Shown here: positions 62,106 through 64,000 of the stretch, in pieces | Layout of the letters: each line of letters begins with the position of its first letter | Numbering within the stretch: position 1 is the stretch's first letter | From: Sulfitobacter sp043557345 | Lineage (GTDB): Bacteria; Pseudomonadota; Alphaproteobacteria; Rhodobacterales; Rhodobacteraceae | NCBI RefSeq assembly: GCF_043557345.1 | Contig: NZ_JBIFFV010000002.1 | Span: 372,001 to 436,000, forward strand | Length of the DNA stretch: 64,000 nucleotides | Direction of reading: 5' to 3' | The notes under the pieces: model-generated | Seen by the model: only the letters and a program-made list of their open reading frames with translations | Database searches by the model: none | Told to the model about the DNA's origin: nothing | Position numbers and translations under genes: made by a program

Positions 62106-63593
62106 TTACCACCATTTCTCGGGCTTGGCCACAAAACCGGCGGCCTTCTCCAGCGCATAGGCGGAGGACAGCAGGTCTGCCTCTTCCCATGGGCGCCCGA
62201 TAAGTTGCAGACCCAGCGGCAGCCCTGTGCTGCTTTGCCCCGTGGGCAGCGCCACGCCGGGCAGGCCGGCGAGGTTCACCGTCACGGTAAAGACATCGTT
62301 GAGATACATCGCCACCGGGTCGGCGTCCTTCATCTCGCCCAGACCGAAGGCGGCTGAGGGGGTCGCGGGGGTCAGGATGCTGTCGATGCCTTGGGCGAAG
62401 ACGTCCTCGAAGTCCTTCTTGATCAGGGTGCGGACCTTGCGGGCGCGGTTGTAGTAGGCGTCGTAGAAACCGGCCGAGAGCACATAGGTGCCGACCATCA
62501 CCCGGCGCTGGACCTCATGTCCGAAGCCTTCGGCGCGGGTCTTCTCGTACATCTCGGTGATGCCGTCGCCTTGGTCGAGCTTGGCGCGGTGGCCAAAGCG
62601 TACGCCGTCATAGCGCGCGAGGTTCGACGACGCCTCGGCCGGCGCGATGACGTAATAGGCGGGCAGGGCGTATTTCGTATGCGGCAGCGAGATGTCGACG
62701 ATCTCGGCCCCCGCGTCTTTCATCATGGCGATGCCGTCTTGCCAGAGCTTCTCGATCTCCTCGGGCATGCCGTCCATGCGGTATTCGCGCGGGATGCCGA
62801 TCTTCTTGCCGCGGATGTCGCCGGTGAGCGCCGCCTCGAAGTCGGGCACGGCCAGATCGGCGCTGGTGCTGTCCTTGGCGTCATGGCCGCACATCGCCTC
62901 CAGCATGATCGCGGCGTCGCGTACTGTCTTGGTCATCGGCCCGGCCTGATCGAGCGAAGAGGCGAAGGCGACGATGCCCCAACGCGAGCAGCGGCCATAG
63001 GTCGGCTTGATGCCCACGGTGCCGGTGAAGGCGGCGGGCTGGCGGATTGAGCCGCCGGTGTCGGTGCCGGTGGCGGCAAGGCAGAGGTCGGCGGCCACGG
63101 CGGCAGCAGAGCCGCCCGAGGAGCCGCCCGGCGTCAGTTCCGCCGTGTCGCCCTTGCGCCGCCAGGGGTTCACCGCGTTGCCGTAGACCGAAGTCTCGTT
63201 GGACGAGCCCATGGCGAATTCGTCCATGTTGAGTTTGCCCAGCATCACCGCACCGCTGTCGCGCAGCTTCTGGCTCACGGTGCTTTCGTATTCGGGCAGG
63301 AAGCCTTCGAGGATGCGGCTGCCGGCCTGGCTCGGGACGCCCTTGGTGCAGAAAAGGTCTTTGATCCCGATGGGCAGGCCGCACATGGCGGGGGCGTCGC
63401 CCTGTTTGATCCGCGCGTCGGCCTCGGCGGCCTGTTCCATCGCGATCTCTGGCGTGCGGTGCACGAAGGCATTGAGCGCGCCTGCGCCGTCGATGGCTTG
63501 GATGCAGGCCTCGGTCAGGTCTTTCGATGTGGTCTCGCCCTTGCGCAGGGCGTCGCGGGCCTCGGCCAGGCTCAGTTTGTTCAGATCGGTCAT
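62106..63593 (-). CDS. gatA: Asp-tRNA(Asn)/Glu-tRNA(Gln) amidotransferase subunit A
   Basis: GatA supplies ammonia for amidating misacylated Glu-tRNA(Gln) and Asp-tRNA(Asn). The 495-residue amidase-signature protein has the Ser-cis-Ser-Lys triad: Lys in GIKDLFCTKG and the serines in TPGGSSGGSAAAVA. Its start overlaps the gatC stop by one base. GatB is not in the window. Confidence 0.96.
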   Translation of the reverse strand: MTDLNKLSLAEARDALRKGETTSKDLTEACIQAIDGAGALNAFVHRTPEIAMEQAAEADARIKQGDAPAMCGLPIGIKDLFCTKGVPSQAGSRILEGFLPEYESTVSQKLRDSGAVMLGKLNMDEFAMGSSNETSVYGNAVNPWRRKGDTAELTPGGSSGGSAAAVAADLCLAATGTDTGGSIRQPAAFTGTVGIKPTYGRCSRWGIVAFASSLDQAGPMTKTVRDAAIMLEAMCGHDAKDSTSADLAVPDFEAALTGDIRGKKIGIPREYRMDGMPEEIEKLWQDGIAMMKDAGAEIVDISLPHTKYALPAYYVIAPAEASSNLARYDGVRFGHRAKLDQGDGITEMYEKTRAEGFGHEVQRRVMVGTYVLSAGFYDAYYNRARKVRTLIKKDFEDVFAQGIDSILTPATPSAAFGLGEMKDADPVAMYLNDVFTVTVNLAGLPGVALPTGQSSTGLPLGLQLIGRPWEEADLLSSAYALEKAAGFVAKPEKWW

Positions 63594-63880
63594 TATTCCA
63601 CCACCTTCGGCACGGCAAAGAACCCTTCACGGGCATCGGGGGCATTGGCCAGCACGCGGTCCTGCTGGTCGCCATCGGTGACCACATCCTCGCGCCGCTT
63701 GAGCCGCTGCGGGGTGACGGAGGTCATCGGCTCGACGCCGTCCACATCCACCTCGGACAGCTGTTCGATAAAGCCGAGGATGGTGTTGAACTCTTCCGCC
63801 AGCGCCGGAAGCGCCTCGGGTTCAACCTTGATCCGGGCCAGTTTCGCCACCCGTGCGGCGGTGTTTTCGTCGATCGACAT
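63593..63880 (-). CDS. gatC: Asp-tRNA(Asn)/Glu-tRNA(Gln) amidotransferase subunit C
   Basis: The 95-residue GatC stabilises GatA. MSIDENTAARVAKLARI and the EFNTILGFIEQLSEVDVDG segment are typical. I chose ATG 63880, with GGAG 7 bases upstream; a start 12 bases earlier is unlikely. It is the first gene of the gatCA pair. Confidence 0.94.
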   Translation of the reverse strand: MSIDENTAARVAKLARIKVEPEALPALAEEFNTILGFIEQLSEVDVDGVEPMTSVTPQRLKRREDVVTDGDQQDRVLANAPDAREGFFAVPKVVE

Positions 63881-64000
63881 GAACATCTCCATCTCTTTGT
63901 GGCTCCTCTACCGTTTGGGGGCGGGCCTCGCAAGGGTTTGGGATGTGTAAGAGAGAGGAGGGCCAGCGCCTGCCCGGTCGCACCAAAGAAGCGCCTATAT
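63881..64000. other. upstream region of gatC, nothing further seen
   Basis: These 120 bases should hold the gatC promoter. No gene or clear structure was recognised before the window ends. Confidence 0.4.

Overview
The window is GC-rich chromosomal DNA from an alphaproteobacterium, most likely a marine Roseobacter-group member of the Rhodobacterales (Sulfitobacter-like). This is inferred from the aa3 oxidase cluster order (ctaC-ctaB-small protein-ctaG-ctaE-SURF1-thrC-M16 peptidase), the pcm-tolC-popZ-like order, the lysC-ptsP pair, the DUF1127 genes followed by CCUCCUCCC-loop hairpins, and the class A RNase P RNA. No rRNA, CRISPR array or complete insertion sequence was seen.

Layout. 1-7218: cytochrome c oxidase subunits II and III with heme and copper assembly factors, then threonine synthase, an M16 peptidase and an acetyltransferase. 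7353-18825: housekeeping and transport genes, including a FAD-linked oxidoreductase, purine and methylthioadenosine salvage (apt, mtnP), a SulP transporter, an EcsC-family protein, the molybdate importer modABC (minus strand), a Nudix hydrolase, a DUF1178 protein and a short-chain dehydrogenase. 18913-25414: aspartate kinase, the nitrogen-type PTS enzyme I, a nucleotide-sugar epimerase and a sulfatase-like hydrolase. 25464-31984: a polyamine-type ABC importer (potABCD) with an amidohydrolase downstream and a divergent LuxR-type regulator; a 7-2-7 palindrome lies between the divergent genes.

32452-37798: a small integrative island in the 3' part of a tRNA-Cys gene. It is bounded by exact 45-bp direct repeats and carries a tyrosine integrase, an ABC-type ATPase plus DUF4435 (TOPRIM-like) pair resembling the PARIS anti-phage system, a small lipoprotein, and two small ORFs ahead of the integrase. 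Its left two thirds is visibly more AT-rich than the flanks. A frameshifted gene remnant lies just outside the left end.

37972-50051: an isoaspartyl methyltransferase-like protein, a TolC-type outer membrane channel, a PopZ-like polar organiser, a two-subunit molybdenum hydroxylase with a di-heme c-type protein, a BrkB-family membrane protein, tRNA-Gly, an ABC exporter and an acyl-CoA synthetase. 50311-50976: two DUF1127 genes followed by a tandem set of hairpins, two with exact CCUCCUCCC loops, matching the CcsR ('cuckoo') sRNA arrangement known from Rhodobacter. 50996-63880: D-aminoacyl-tRNA deacylase, a nitroreductase, a membrane-associated cluster (zinc-ribbon protein, SPFH-GYF protein, DUF2927 lipoprotein, TelA, XpaC-like, small membrane protein), a pseudouridine synthase, tadA, rpmG, rnpB, a cell-wall amidase, a lipoprotein, and gatA/gatC of the tRNA amidotransferase.

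Most genes are ordinary core genes. The observations of most interest are the PARIS-like defence island, the DUF1127/CcsR locus, the LuxR/pot palindrome, and two hairpin-rich intergenic elements.
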